A DNA stretch of 64,000 nt. Origin: Methylocystis sp. H62. GTDB taxonomy: Bacteria; Pseudomonadota; Alphaproteobacteria; Rhizobiales; Beijerinckiaceae. How positions within the stretch are numbered: the first letter of the stretch is position 1; each line of letters opens with the position of its first letter. This document shows, piece after piece, positions 19,055 through 28,660 of this stretch. A program made the position numbers and the translations under genes. The stretch is from the NCBI RefSeq assembly GCF_015709515.1, contig NZ_JADNQZ010000057.1:186001-250000 (forward strand), given 5' to 3'. The notes under the pieces are model-generated. The model made no database searches. It saw only the letters and a list, made by a program, of their open reading frames with translations, and was not told the origin of the DNA.

Positions 19055-19978
19055 TCACTGAGCCGAAAGCGCATTGGCCAGAGCGACGAAACCGGCGACG
19101 TCGATTTCTTCCGCGCGTTTGGTTTCGTCTATTCCAGCCGCCGCAAGCAGCGCCGCCGCGTCGACGCCAAGCGACTTCAAACTTTGCCGCAACATCTTGC
19201 GCCGCTGTCCGAAGGCGGCTTGCGTGACGCGCGACAATGCGCGCGGATCGCATTCAAGCGGCTTGGGATTGGGCGTGAGCTCGACGACCGACGACGTCAC
19301 TTTAGGCGGCGGCGTGAAGGCGGCGGGCGAGATGTCGAAAAGAATGCGCGCCTTCGCGCGCCAGCCGCATAGCACCGCGAGCCGACCATAATCGGCGCGC
19401 TCTTTCGGCGTCGCGACGATGCGCAGCGCGACCTCTCTTTGAAACATCAGCACGTAGCGGTCGAAGACCGAGGGCCAGGGTTCCGCTGCGATCCATTTCG
19501 TCAGCAGCGCCGTCGCCACGTTATACGGAAGGTTGGCGCAGATCCGCGCAGAAGCTCGGTTGTCATGGCCGACGGGCCGAAGGCCTGATCGGGAATCCAG
19601 AGCAGTGGCGTTGTTATCCGCGTCGGGAATGACAGGCGCGTGGGTCCGCACGAGCGCTGCAATGTCGATCTCCAGCGCATCGCCTTCGATGATCGTCAGC
19701 CGGCCTGGATAATGCGCCGCGATCTCTTCGAGCGCTGGCAGACAGCGAGGATCCCGTTCGACGGCGATGACTCGCGCGCCTTGCTCGAGCAGCGCCCGCG
19801 TCAACCCGCCGGGACCCGGGCCGATTTCGACAATGACCGTGTCGTCGAAGGGCCCGGCGGCGCGGGCGATGCGCGCGGTGAGATTGAGATCGAACAGAAA
19901 ATTCTGTCCAAGCGATCTTTTTGCGTCGAGTCCGTAACGGGCGACGATCTCTCGCAGCGGCGGCAGCGCGTCGGCCAC
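19055..19978 (-). CDS. rsmA: 16S rRNA dimethyladenosine transferase RsmA/KsgA, with an in-frame repeat insertion
   Basis: Dimethylates two adenosines near the 3' end of 16S rRNA during small-subunit maturation. SAM-binding motif [10 protein letters not shown] and the catalytic NLPYN are present, as is the N-terminal SLGQNFL. 307 residues against the usual 270-285: about 30 extra residues (roughly 113-142) lie between EGDALEID and ICANLPYN, encoded by a palindrome-bounded element. Start is GTG at 19978, immediately after the pdxA TAA, so the two are translationally coupled. Both catalytic motifs are intact, so the enzyme is probably active. Confidence 0.94.
   Translation of the reverse strand: MADALPPLREIVARYGLDAKRSLGQNFLFDLNLTARIARAAGPFDDTVIVEIGPGPGGLTRALLEQGARVIAVERDPRCLPALEEIAAHYPGRLTIIEGDALEIDIAALVRTHAPVIPDADNNATALDSRSGLRPVGHDNRASARICANLPYNVATALLTKWIAAEPWPSVFDRYVLMFQREVALRIVATPKERADYGRLAVLCGWRAKARILFDISPAAFTPPPKVTSSVVELTPNPKPLECDPRALSRVTQAAFGQRRKMLRQSLKSLGVDAAALLAAAGIDETKRAEEIDVAGFVALANALSAQ
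19561..19634. repeat. Palindromic element inserted in rsmA
   Basis: 74 bp bounded by near-perfect 14-bp inverted repeats: TGTCATGGCCGACG at 19561-19574 and CGTCGGGAATGACA at 19621-19634 (12 of 14 positions pair), with a further GGCC-rich hairpin inside. The ends resemble the CGTCATTCCCG...CGGGAATGACG palindromes found between bacterial genes. Here the element lies entirely within the rsmA coding frame. Confidence 0.8.
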
Positions 19979-20977
19979 TTAACTGATGCGTCCTGCGAGT
20001 TTGATCGCTTCGATCAGGCTCGTCGGATCGGCGATTCCTTTGCCGGCGATGTCGAAGGCCGTTCCATGATCGGGCGACGTGCGCACGAAAGGAAGGCCGA
20101 GCGTGACATTCACGCCGCGATCAAAGGCGAGCGTCTTGATCGGAATCAACGCCTGATCATGCGTCGGACACAGCGCCACGTCATATTTCGCGCGAGCGGA
20201 TTCGTGGAACATCGTGTCGGCGGGAAAGGGTCCAGACGCATCGACGCCGCGCGCGCGCAATTGCGCGATCGCCGGCGCGATAGTGTCAATCTCCTCGCGG
20301 CCAAGCGCGCCCTCTTCACCCGCATGGGGATTGAGGCCTGCAAACGCGAGGCGCGGCTTGCTGATGTGAAAACGCGCGCGCAGATCATGCGCCACAATCT
20401 CTCCCGTCTCGACGATCAGTTCGCGCGTCAGGTTTTTCGAGGCGTCGGCGAGCGGAATGTGAATCGTGATCGGAACGACGGCGAGTTCCTCCGACCACAG
20501 CATCATCACCGCGCGATAATCACCGCCAAAATGGCGATGCGCGAGCTCCGCCAAAAATTCGGTGTGCCCGGGATGTTTGAATCCGGCGTCATAGAGAACC
20601 GATTTCGCGATCGGATTGGTGACGACGGCGCGCGCTTCGCCCTTTGCGACGCACGCCACCCCCTGCTCGATGGAGCCAATCGTTGATTGAGCGTCTTGAC
20701 GATCAGGATGGCCGGGCGCGGCGGCGACAACATGACGCCCCGTATCGACGACAGGCAGCGCGCGGGAGAAGACTTCGCGAGCCTGCGCCGCCGTTGTGCT
20801 TTCAATCTGGATTTCGAGCGCGAGAGTGGCCGCGACTCGGGCGATAAAGGCGGGATGGCTGAGCAAGAAAAACGGTGGCAGATCGCGTGATTCACGCACG
20901 GCATAGGCCATGAGCGCGAGCTCCGGCCCGATGCCTGAAGGGTCGCCTTGAGTCAGGGCGATGGGAGCGAGCGTCAC
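19979..20977 (-). CDS. pdxA: 4-hydroxythreonine-4-phosphate dehydrogenase PdxA
   Basis: Oxidises 4-phosphohydroxy-L-threonine in pyridoxal-phosphate biosynthesis, metal-dependent. The N-terminal TQGDPSGIGPEL and the segments HPGHTEFLAEL, CPTHDQALIPIK and PFVRTSPDHGTAFDIAG (metal-binding His residues) are characteristic. 332 residues, normal. The stop abuts the GTG start of rsmA with no gap. In many relatives surA and lptD lie upstream, but in this window the upstream region is non-coding. Confidence 0.95.
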   Translation of the reverse strand: MTLAPIALTQGDPSGIGPELALMAYAVRESRDLPPFFLLSHPAFIARVAATLALEIQIESTTAAQAREVFSRALPVVDTGRHVVAAAPGHPDRQDAQSTIGSIEQGVACVAKGEARAVVTNPIAKSVLYDAGFKHPGHTEFLAELAHRHFGGDYRAVMMLWSEELAVVPITIHIPLADASKNLTRELIVETGEIVAHDLRARFHISKPRLAFAGLNPHAGEEGALGREEIDTIAPAIAQLRARGVDASGPFPADTMFHESARAKYDVALCPTHDQALIPIKTLAFDRGVNVTLGLPFVRTSPDHGTAFDIAGKGIADPTSLIEAIKLAGRIS

Positions 20978-21303
20978 GGCTCTTGGCCGCCTTTGTGGCA
21001 GTCGCGGGCGCTAGACCGGAAATTGCGCTGGCGCTGCTTGGTCATGAGCGACTGTGCCGCAGACGCGGCATGAAATCAAACCGCCCGTTTGTTACGATGC
21101 ATAGACTTAACCTATGGATTCTGCGCAGAACGCTATCGCGCGAGCGCTCGAAATCTTCCTGCCGCAGCTTTCGTAATGCGCCGCAAAAAACGTTTTATCC
21201 TTTTAATGTGCCGAGCCGGTCCGTTCCGGCGCCATCGCCCAGTGAAAAAAGAAGCTCCGGCGGTACTTTGGAGCCCCGCCGGAGCTTTTTCTTGACAGTG
21301 CGG
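20978..21303. other. Intergenic region upstream of pdxA
   Basis: About 325 bases with no credible gene. It holds the pdxA promoter region and, at its far end, the hairpin terminator of the small exported protein gene. Short open frames here lack protein-like composition. Confidence 0.5.
21253..21290. terminator. Bidirectional intrinsic terminator
   Basis: Perfect 10-bp stem AGCTCCGGCG/CGCCGGAGCT with a 14-nt loop, followed by a run of T on the plus strand and preceded by AAAAAAGA, which becomes a T-tract on the minus strand. It is placed to end the minus-strand gene whose stop is at 21304. Confidence 0.85.
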
Positions 21304-21546
21304 CTACTGAGCGCCTTCGAGAATGATTCTGCCGCTCGGATCGTGTGGTCCGTCCTCGGTCAGCTGACGCGGATAGTGTCGCATGACGTCGCGCGGCGTC
21401 GCGCTCAAGGCTTCATCGCGCCCGTGTTCGCGCACAGCGTCGCCCCAAACCTCGCGGAAATTATAGTGCCGCTCATATGCGAAGGCCGAGCCCGCTGAAA
21501 GTGCGACCCCGAGCGCCGCAGTGGCAAAGACGAGTTTAAAGGACAT
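21304..21546 (-). CDS. Small exported protein of unknown function
   Basis: 80 residues from ATG 21546, which follows GGAG with a 7-nt spacing. A clear Sec signal peptide (MSFKLVFATAALGVALSAGSAFA) is cleaved before YERHYNFREVWG. The mature part is ~57 residues, hydrophilic, with REHGRDEALSATPRDVMRHYPRQL. It has its own terminator. No family recognised. Confidence 0.7.
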   Translation of the reverse strand: MSFKLVFATAALGVALSAGSAFAYERHYNFREVWGDAVREHGRDEALSATPRDVMRHYPRQLTEDGPHDPSGRIILEGAQ

Positions 21547-21766
21547 CGTATTCTCCATCCCGAACTGCGCTTGCGGGCGGGATGCCCGGGCGCCCCTGTG
21601 GAGAAGAGGATCCTTCATCTGTTTGTCATAATAAAGTGTAAGCTACTTTGCCCTTCTGACGCCTGCGTGCAATGCAGCAATCATACAGCGTCGCCGATCT
21701 ATCGATAAAACAAATGCGCGCCGCTCAGAGAGCGACGCGCACAAAAATGCTAGACTGCGATAAGGC

Positions 21767-22117
21767 TTAGGCCTTGCCTGCCGGCGCATGCGGAACGCCT
21801 TCCTTATCGAGCAAAGCGACGAGTTCGCCGCTCTGGAACATTTCCTTGGCGATGTCGCAGCCGCCGATGAATTCATTCTTGACGTAGAGCTGCGGGATCG
21901 TCGGCCAGTTGGAATAGGCTTTGATGCCGTCGCGTATCGCGCCGTCGGCGAGCACGTTGATCGCCTTGTAAGGCACGCCGAGGTGGTTGAGGATCTGCAC
22001 CACCTGCATGGAGAAGCCGCATTGCGGCGCCTGCGGCGTTCCCTTCATGAAGAGCACGACGTCGGAGGATTCAATTTCGCTTTTAATGCGGGCGTTGGCG
22101 TCTTCGGACATTGTCAT
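21767..22117 (-). CDS. grxD: Monothiol glutaredoxin, Grx4/GrxD type
   Basis: Glutathione-dependent carrier of [2Fe-2S] clusters. The CGFS active site in APQCGFSMQVV and the GSH-binding WPTIPQLYVKNEFIGGCDI motif are diagnostic. 116 residues, normal for the class. It lies directly downstream of a BolA gene, the known physical and functional partner of CGFS glutaredoxins, so the pair probably works in Fe-S delivery. A Met two residues downstream is an equally possible start. Confidence 0.95.
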   Translation of the reverse strand: MTMSEDANARIKSEIESSDVVLFMKGTPQAPQCGFSMQVVQILNHLGVPYKAINVLADGAIRDGIKAYSNWPTIPQLYVKNEFIGGCDIAKEMFQSGELVALLDKEGVPHAPAGKA

Positions 22118-22160
22118 TTGCCTTTCTTGCGGCGTTCAAGGCGCCGGTTGATGAGAGAGA

Positions 22161-22391
22161 TTAGGGCGCGCGCGTCGTCAGCTGCAGCGCATGCAATTCG
22201 CCGCCGAGCCGGTCGCCGAAAGCGGCGTTGACCATCTGGTGCTGCTTGACGCGGGTCAGCCCGCGGAAGCTTTCGGAGACGACCGTGGCCGCCCAATGAT
22301 CGTCATCGTTGACGAGCGCGGTCAGCTCCACCTGCGCGTCGGGTATGGCGGACTTGATGAGACGCTCGATTTCAGCGGAGGGCATGGGCAT
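22161..22391 (-). CDS. BolA-family protein
   Basis: 76 residues: class-II KH-like fold with LIKSAIPDAQVELTALVNDDDHWAATVVSESFRGLTRVKQHQMVNAAFGDRLGGELHALQL broken across the usual BolA helices; the conserved His in VKQHQMV is a likely cluster ligand shared with glutaredoxin. Start 22391 lies one base after the purL stop codon, so translation is coupled to purL. It precedes grxD by 43 bases. Confidence 0.93.
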   Translation of the reverse strand: MPMPSAEIERLIKSAIPDAQVELTALVNDDDHWAATVVSESFRGLTRVKQHQMVNAAFGDRLGGELHALQLTTRAP

Positions 22392-22392
22392 T

Positions 22393-24639
22393 TTATGACA
22401 CCTGTGTCGAGAAAGCGCACGAAAGCGCGTTGTCATCTCCGGCCATGAAGGCCGGCAGTGGGGCTTCATGCGCCTTGCGCAGCTCGGTCAGCAATATCGG
22501 CGCCTCGCCGGGCAGGATCAAGGCGTCGCCCCCGACGCGGCCGATCGCCAGAATGGGCACGCCCGCCGAAGCGCCCGCTCGGACGACCTCGGCGGCGTCC
22601 TCGCCCTGCTGGACGGTGACGAGATAGCGCGCCTGGTCTTCTCCAAACAGCGTTCCGTGCCCGGGACCCGATGGGAGCTCCGCGATGTCCGCGCCCATGT
22701 CGCCGGAAAGCGCCATTTCCGCCAAGGCGACGGCGAGGCCGCCATCCGAAAGATCATGCGCCGCGCTGACGCGCCCGGAAAGAACCAGTCCTCGAACGAA
22801 GTCGCCGTTCCGGCGCTCGGCGGCAAGATCGACCGGCGGCGGGGCGCCATCGGTGCGTCCGCAAAGCTCATGCGCATAGGCTGACTGGCCGAGCCAGCCC
22901 TTCGTCTCGCCGATCAGCAGGATCGCGTCGCCGTCTCTGGCGAAGCCGGTTTGCGCCGCCTTGGCGACGTCGGCGATGAGTCCGACCCCGCCGATCGCCG
23001 GGGTGGGCAGAATGCCGGCGCCCTGCGTCTCATTGTAGAGCGAGACATTCCCGGAAACGATGGGGAAATCCAGCGCCCGCGCGGCTTCGCCGATCCCTTC
23101 CAGGCAGCCGACGAACTGGCCCATATATTCCGGCCGCTCCGGATTGCCGAAATTCAGATTGTCGGTGAGCGCCAGCGGCGTCGCGCCGCGCACGGTGATG
23201 TTGCGCCAGCTTTCGGCGACCGCCTGCTTGCCGCCCTCGTAAGGGTCGGCGGCGCAATAGCGCGCGGTGACGTCAGTGGTCAGCGCCAGGCCTTTCGGCC
23301 CCTCCTTCACCCTGACCACGGCGGCGTCGCCGCCGGGCGGCCGCACGCTATTGCCGAGAATGAGGTGGTCGTACTGCTCCCAGACCCAGCGCTTGGAGCA
23401 GAGATTCGGCGTCGCGAGCAGCTTCAGCAGCGCGTCGCGGTTCGTCAGGGGCGATTTGAGCGACCCTGCGTCGATCGCCGGCTGTTTCGGCGTTTGCGTC
23501 CAGGGTCGATCATAGACCGGAGCTTCGTCGCCCAATTCCTTGATCGGCAGATCGACCTTCACCTCGCCCCTGTGCTTGACGACGAAGCGCAGCGTGTCGG
23601 TCGTCCTGCCGATGATCGCGAAGTCGAGCCCCCATTTTTTGAAAATCGCCTCGGCTTGGTCTTCGAGTTCGGGCTTGAGAACCATGAGCATGCGCTCCTG
23701 GCTCTCCGAGAGCATCATTTCATAGGCGGCCATGCCCTGTTCGCGGCAGGGAACGGCGTCGAGGTCGAGCTCGATGCCGAGATTGCCCTTGGCGCCCATC
23801 TCCACCGCTGAAGACGTGAGCCCGGCCGCGCCCATATCCTGGATGGCGATGACCGCGCCCGACGCCATGAGCTCCAGGCAGGCTTCCAGCAGCAGCTTTT
23901 CCGAAAAGGGATCGCCGACCTGCACGGTGGGGCGCTTTTCTTCGGCGTCCTCTTCAAAGGACGCCGAGGCCATGGTCGCGCCATGGATGCCGTCGCGGCC
24001 GGTCTTGGAGCCAAGATAAACGATTGGATTTCCGACGCCGGCGGCGGCCGAGTAGAAAATCGAGTCTGTGCGGGCAAGCCCGACCGCCATGGCGTTGACG
24101 AGAATATTGCCGTCGTAGGAGGCGTCGAATTCCGTCGAACCGCCGACCGTCGGCACGCCGAAACTGTTGCCATAGCCGCCAACGCCGGCGACGACCCCGG
24201 CGACGAGCCGCCGCGTCTTGGGATGCGACGGGCGGCCGAAGCGCAGCAGGTTCAAGCAGGCGATCGGCCGGGCGCCCATCGTGAACACGTCGCGCAGGAT
24301 GCCGCCAACGCCCGTCGCCGCGCCCTGATAGGGTTCGATGAAGGAGGGGTGGTTGTGGCTCTCCATCTTGAACACGCAGGCGTCGCCATCGCCGATGTCG
24401 ATCACGCCGGCGTTCTCGCCCGGACCGCGAATCACCCAAGGGGCTTTGGTGGGAAGCTTGCGCAGATGCACGCGCGACGACTTGTAGGAACAGTGTTCGT
24501 TCCACATCGCCGAGAAAATGCCGAGTTCGGTGAAGCTCGGCGTGCGGCCGATGAGCTTCAGGATGCGATCGTATTCATCGGGCTTGAGGCCATGAGCGGC
24601 GGCGAGCTCTGGCGTAACGGCGGGTTCGGTCGCGCTCAC
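22393..24639 (-). CDS. purL: Phosphoribosylformylglycinamidine synthase subunit PurL
   Basis: ATP-dependent synthetase subunit that converts FGAR to FGAM in de novo purine synthesis, working with PurQ (glutaminase) and PurS, which are not in this window. 748 residues is right for the small PurL of the three-subunit complex, not the ~1300-residue fused enzyme. Two AIRS-type halves are visible: [34 protein letters not shown] and [10 protein letters not shown] in the first; [11 protein letters not shown] and [14 protein letters not shown] in the second. It leads a purL-bolA-grxD unit. Confidence 0.97.
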   Translation of the reverse strand: MSATEPAVTPELAAAHGLKPDEYDRILKLIGRTPSFTELGIFSAMWNEHCSYKSSRVHLRKLPTKAPWVIRGPGENAGVIDIGDGDACVFKMESHNHPSFIEPYQGAATGVGGILRDVFTMGARPIACLNLLRFGRPSHPKTRRLVAGVVAGVGGYGNSFGVPTVGGSTEFDASYDGNILVNAMAVGLARTDSIFYSAAAGVGNPIVYLGSKTGRDGIHGATMASASFEEDAEEKRPTVQVGDPFSEKLLLEACLELMASGAVIAIQDMGAAGLTSSAVEMGAKGNLGIELDLDAVPCREQGMAAYEMMLSESQERMLMVLKPELEDQAEAIFKKWGLDFAIIGRTTDTLRFVVKHRGEVKVDLPIKELGDEAPVYDRPWTQTPKQPAIDAGSLKSPLTNRDALLKLLATPNLCSKRWVWEQYDHLILGNSVRPPGGDAAVVRVKEGPKGLALTTDVTARYCAADPYEGGKQAVAESWRNITVRGATPLALTDNLNFGNPERPEYMGQFVGCLEGIGEAARALDFPIVSGNVSLYNETQGAGILPTPAIGGVGLIADVAKAAQTGFARDGDAILLIGETKGWLGQSAYAHELCGRTDGAPPPVDLAAERRNGDFVRGLVLSGRVSAAHDLSDGGLAVALAEMALSGDMGADIAELPSGPGHGTLFGEDQARYLVTVQQGEDAAEVVRAGASAGVPILAIGRVGGDALILPGEAPILLTELRKAHEAPLPAFMAGDDNALSCAFSTQVS

Positions 24640-24985
24640 TTAACCTCGCATTGACGTGAAAATCTCGGCCGCGCTTCGAGCGTCTTCGCCGCGCTGCGGC
24701 GGCGCAAGGATTACTGTGCGCCGTCTGGCGCGGCAAGCCGCGCACACGCCTAAAATCGCATCTAAGACTCTGTGCACGGCAGCGCCTGCAGCAAAGCTAT
24801 GTTCGCTATCCCACATGAATCTCAGGGGATTGTTGCCCGATAGCCACAGCGGCCAAGAATGAGCATGCCACAGCCTAATTTTGCATCAGAGTTAGTTGCA
24901 TTACCAAAAATTTATAGCAACGTGAACGGGACTTCGGCGCCTTCGTCGTCGACCGTCTACCGCAGAATTTAATCCGGGGGTTCCG
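24640..24985. other. Divergent intergenic region between purL and the fused porin gene
   Basis: About 345 bases with no gene. AT-rich sequence at 24880-24925 (AAAAATTTATAG) is the most likely promoter area for the porin. No purine-type riboswitch structure was recognised upstream of purL. Confidence 0.45.
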
Positions 24986-26680
24986 ATGAAGAATTTTGTT
25001 CGCGGCGCGCTAGCCGCTCTCGTGGTCGGGAGCGTGGGCGCCGCCGCCCAAGCCGCCGACCTGCCGAGCTATAAGGCGCCGCCGCCGCCGCCGCCGCCTG
25101 CGTTCACCTGGACGGGTCTCTACGGGGGCGTCAACATCGGGTACGCCTTCGGCGACAACACTCGGGAAACAGGCGGCCTGGGCTACCTCTCCGGCATTCC
25201 GGTGATCGGGGCGGCTCCGCTAGCGCCGCTTGGCTCCACCTGGAGCATCGGGCAAGATCTTCACGGGATCGCCGGCGGCGCTCAGCTCGGCTACAATTAT
25301 CAGTTCAACCCTTGGCTCGTCCTCGGCGCCGAGGCCGACATCCAGGCCACCGATGCGGTTTCCCACAGCAGGTCGACTCTCGGGCGGTTCGACGCCGCCG
25401 GAGGCCACCTGCAGAGCATGAATTCAACGAAGAACGTCGACTGGTTCGGCACTGTGCGCGGACGGATCGGCGTCACCCCGATTTCGATACCCAATCTGAT
25501 GATCTATGGCACGGGCGGTTTCGCCTATGGCCAAGTCGTCAACAATGTGGGCTTCGCCGATAATTTCCTCAATCTGGGAATAAGCGCCATCGGCCACGGC
25601 TATTACGACAACACCAAGGTCGGCTGGACCGCGGGCGGCGGCATCGAATGGTCGCCCTCGATGTTCCCCTCATGGTCGCTCAAAGCCGAATATCTCTACG
25701 TCGATCTCGGCTCGACGACCGCCAATTCCGTGCCGCTCAACGCTTTGCCTGGCGTCGCCGCGGGGATTCCGATGTTCGCCGCGACCCACAACTCGCCGAC
25801 TCGCTTCCAAACGGTTCGCGCGGGCATCAACTGGCACTTCGATCCCTTCGCGGTGGTAGCGCCTTCGAGCGCGGGCGGCGCTCTACCCTCCATCAAGGGA
25901 CCGCCGCCGGCCTTCGTGGATAGCTATCAGCCGTTTCAGGTGCGCCTGAAGGTCGCCGGCGTCATTCCGCTCAACGGCCATGGCACGGTCTACGACTCGG
26001 GCGCCGGATATCCCGGCTTGGGCTCCATTGGCGTGGGCACGGGACTGACCGGGGCTAATGGCGTCATCGCCGGCGCGAGCACCAATACCTCCTCGGCCAT
26101 CATCCCGATGCTTGACGTGGCCTATTACCTCACCAAGAACTGGGCGATCGAAGCGATCTGCTGCGTCGCGCCCCATCACATCCAGGGCACCGGAACCATT
26201 ACGAGCGACTTCGCCCGCGCCTGGCTGTTCCCGCCATCCATCATGGCGCAATATCACTTCACCAACATCGGCGCTTTCCAGCCCTATCTCGGCGTCGGCG
26301 TGAATTTCACCACCTTCTGGAACACCCGCGTCAACAACGACACCTGGTCGATTCCTTTCGCTCCCGGCTCGCCGCTTGCGGGTGCGCAAGGAGTCCTCGC
26401 CACCTTCCAATATGCCACGGTCGCGCCGTCTTGGGGCCCGGTCGGTCAAATCGGCTTCGATTACATGCTGAACGACCATTGGGGTCTGAACGTCGACTTC
26501 AAATATATCGGGCTGCACCCGATGGTTCACTCCACCGTCGTCTCATTTGCGCCGGTTGCGGGGGCGGGGCTTAGCGCGATCTTCATCCCGGTCAAGGTGT
26601 CCCTGCCGATCAATCCGGTGGTCATCTCGGCGGGCCTCACCTATCGCTTCGGCGGCAGCCTCCTGTCGCCGCTGTTCTAA
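24986..26680 (+). CDS. Outer-membrane protein with fused Omp25-like and OmpW-like barrels
   Basis: 564 residues. A signal peptide ends AQA before ADLPSYKAPPPPPPP. Residues about 41-287 form a complete Omp25-type barrel: it opens FTWTGLYGGVNIGYAFGD, contains NVDWFGTVRGRIGV and closes FQTVRAGINWHFDPF. A ~30-residue Ala/Pro/Gly linker with KGPPPAFVD follows. Residues about 317-564 look like a second, OmpW-type barrel: FQVRLKVAGVIPLNG, a central LDVAYYLTKNWAIEAICCVAPHH and a terminal ISAGLTYRFGG. Each half alone would be a full-size barrel. There is no stop codon or frameshift between them. Confidence 0.85.
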   Translation: MKNFVRGALAALVVGSVGAAAQAADLPSYKAPPPPPPPAFTWTGLYGGVNIGYAFGDNTRETGGLGYLSGIPVIGAAPLAPLGSTWSIGQDLHGIAGGAQLGYNYQFNPWLVLGAEADIQATDAVSHSRSTLGRFDAAGGHLQSMNSTKNVDWFGTVRGRIGVTPISIPNLMIYGTGGFAYGQVVNNVGFADNFLNLGISAIGHGYYDNTKVGWTAGGGIEWSPSMFPSWSLKAEYLYVDLGSTTANSVPLNALPGVAAGIPMFAATHNSPTRFQTVRAGINWHFDPFAVVAPSSAGGALPSIKGPPPAFVDSYQPFQVRLKVAGVIPLNGHGTVYDSGAGYPGLGSIGVGTGLTGANGVIAGASTNTSSAIIPMLDVAYYLTKNWAIEAICCVAPHHIQGTGTITSDFARAWLFPPSIMAQYHFTNIGAFQPYLGVGVNFTTFWNTRVNNDTWSIPFAPGSPLAGAQGVLATFQYATVAPSWGPVGQIGFDYMLNDHWGLNVDFKYIGLHPMVHSTVVSFAPVAGAGLSAIFIPVKVSLPINPVVISAGLTYRFGGSLLSPLF

Positions 26681-26731
26681 GGTTAGCAGTCACGTGAAAC
26701 CGGCCCTTGTGGGTCGGTTTCAGATACAAAA

Positions 26732-26757
26732 CCCCCGGCTCACGCCGGGGGTTTTTT
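26732..26757 (+). terminator. Rho-independent terminator of the fused porin gene
   Basis: Stem CCCCCGGC/GCCGGGGG with a TCAC loop followed by TTTTTT, 50 bases after the stop codon. A strong intrinsic terminator. Confidence 0.93.
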
Positions 26758-26910
26758 GTTCACGGGGGCATCGCTGGGAAGGCGCGCCAACAGCGATCTA
26801 GGAAAGCCGCGCTGCGCCTCGCGGAGCGCCATCGGCGCAGAAAAAAGACGGCGCTATCGATTTGACTCGCACGCCGGACGCCGTTTGACGTCGATGTTGT
26901 GACCAGAAAG

Positions 26911-27783
26911 CTATTGGGTCAGCAGCCGACAAATCGAGTCGAGCTGCTCCAATGATTCGTAGCGAATCCGAAGCTCGCCGCTTTCACCCTTGGAACGAAG
27001 TTCGACGCGCATCCCGAGCGCATCGCTCAAGGTCTTTTCGATCGCGCGCGTATCGGCGTCCTTGGCGGAGCGAGTGGCGGCGCTCTTCGAAGGGCGAGCA
27101 TTCAAGGCGTGGTCCTTCGCCAGTCGCTCCACGTCGCGAACCGTCAACCCTTTTTCGACAATGCGGCGCGCCACCGCGCTGGGGTCCGCGACGGCGAGAA
27201 GCGCGCGCGCATGGCCGGCCGAAATCGCGCCTTCGGCCACGAGCTTTCTCGCGTCTTCCGGCAAATTGAGCAGGCGAATCGTATTAGCGATGTGAGACCG
27301 GCTCTTGCCGATGATCTTCGCGATGTCGCCGTGGGAATATTCAAACTCAGCGCCGAGCCGCTCATAGCCCTTCGCCTCCTCAATGGCGTTGAGGTCGGCG
27401 CGCTGCACATTTTCGATGATCGCGAGTTCGAGCGCTTCCTTGTCGTTCGCCTCATGGATGACGACCGGCACGTCGGAAAGTCCGGCCATCTGCGCCGCGC
27501 GCCAGCGCCGCTCGCCAGCGATGATTTCATAGGCGTCGGCGACGCCGAGGATGACGCGCACGATGATGGGCTGGATCACGCCCTTCTCGCGGATCGAAGC
27601 GGTCAGCTCGGCCAGATCCTCCTCGCGAAAAGAAATACGTGGATTGCGTGGATTCGGGCGCAAGAACTCGATCGGCGCCGTTCGCGGACCGCGCGGCCGC
27701 TCGACCGGCGCGGCGTCCGCGGCGGCGTCGCCGAGAAGCGCCGCCAATCCCCGGCCCAGCCGGCGCCGCGAATCATCCGCCAT
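26911..27783 (-). CDS. parB: Chromosome partition protein ParB
   Basis: DNA-binding CTPase clamp that loads at parS and spreads. The N-terminal domain has GERRWRAAQ (about 90-98) for CTP binding and ENVQRADLN; the helix-turn-helix spans about 133-160 (HGDIAKIIGKSRSHIANTIRLL, split here as HGDIAKIIGKS and RSHIANTIRLL). A C-terminal dimerisation domain closes the protein at 290 residues. It follows parA by 64 bases. Two perfect parS sites lie 1.2 and 3.4 kb upstream. Confidence 0.97.
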   Translation of the reverse strand: MADDSRRRLGRGLAALLGDAAADAAPVERPRGPRTAPIEFLRPNPRNPRISFREEDLAELTASIREKGVIQPIIVRVILGVADAYEIIAGERRWRAAQMAGLSDVPVVIHEANDKEALELAIIENVQRADLNAIEEAKGYERLGAEFEYSHGDIAKIIGKSRSHIANTIRLLNLPEDARKLVAEGAISAGHARALLAVADPSAVARRIVEKGLTVRDVERLAKDHALNARPSKSAATRSAKDADTRAIEKTLSDALGMRVELRSKGESGELRIRYESLEQLDSICRLLTQ

Positions 27784-27847
27784 CTTGAAGGCTCCTTCTT
27801 GGTTTTAAGGCTGCTTGGCTCTTTGGGGCTCTTGGACTGCTTAACTC

Positions 27848-28660
27848 TCAGGCCGCGCGCAAGCGCTTCTCGCGCTGGATCACTTCCGAGGCGAGCTTCA
27901 GATAGGCCTGACTGCCCGCGCATTTGAGGTCATAGAGCAGCACCGGCTTGCCATGTGAAGGCGCCTCCGAGACCCTGACGTTGCGCGGGATCATCGTTTG
28001 ATAGACCTTCTCGCCCATGAAACGACGCACGTCGGCGACGACCTGATTGGCGAGATTGTTGCGCGGGTCGTACATCGTCAGGACGACGCCATGGATCGAC
28101 AACTTATGGTTGAGAGTCTGTCGAACCTGTTCGACAGTCGAGAGGAGCTGAGACAGGCCTTCCAGCGCGAAAAATTCGCACTGCAGCGGCACAACGACGG
28201 CGTCGCTGCTAGCTAAGGCATTGATCGTCAAGAGATTTAGCGATGGCGGGCAGTCGATCAGAATATAGCTGTAACGCCGCTCATCATCGTGATCGGCCGC
28301 CAGCTCGGCGAAGGCGCGCTTCAACCTGTAGGCGCGATCCTTGTCATTGGCGATTTCGAGCTCGACGCCAAGAAGATCGAGCGTCGACGGCGCGATCGAG
28401 AGCCGCGGCACGGCCGTCGCGACGATCGCGTCGGCGAGGCTCGATTCGCCGAGCAGCACGTCATAGGTGGAAATCGTTCGTTGGTGACGGTCGACGCCGA
28501 GTCCCGTCGACGCATTGCCTTGCGGATCGAGGTCGATGACGAGAACTTCCTCGCCGACCGCCGCGAGCGCGGTGCCGAGATTGATGGCGGTGGTCGTCTT
28601 GCCCACGCCGCCCTTTTGATTGGCCAGCACAAAAATGCGCGGCGAAGCGGAAGCGGTCAC
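27848..28660 (-). CDS. parA: Chromosome partition ATPase ParA
   Basis: Nucleoid-bound ATPase whose gradient moves ParB-parS complexes. The deviant Walker A motif KGGVGKTT is at about 16-23, followed by DLDPQGNAS and the Walker B-like ILIDCPPSLN. 270 residues. Its ATG overlaps the rsmG stop by four bases (ATGA), so it is translationally coupled to rsmG, the standard alphaproteobacterial order. Confidence 0.97.
   Translation of the reverse strand: MTASASPRIFVLANQKGGVGKTTTAINLGTALAAVGEEVLVIDLDPQGNASTGLGVDRHQRTISTYDVLLGESSLADAIVATAVPRLSIAPSTLDLLGVELEIANDKDRAYRLKRAFAELAADHDDERRYSYILIDCPPSLNLLTINALASSDAVVVPLQCEFFALEGLSQLLSTVEQVRQTLNHKLSIHGVVLTMYDPRNNLANQVVADVRRFMGEKVYQTMIPRNVRVSEAPSHGKPVLLYDLKCAGSQAYLKLASEVIQREKRLRAA

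Noticed and set aside
24640-24985. Riboswitch upstream of purL
   Set aside because: No purine aptamer sequence or structure could be recognised in the leader.
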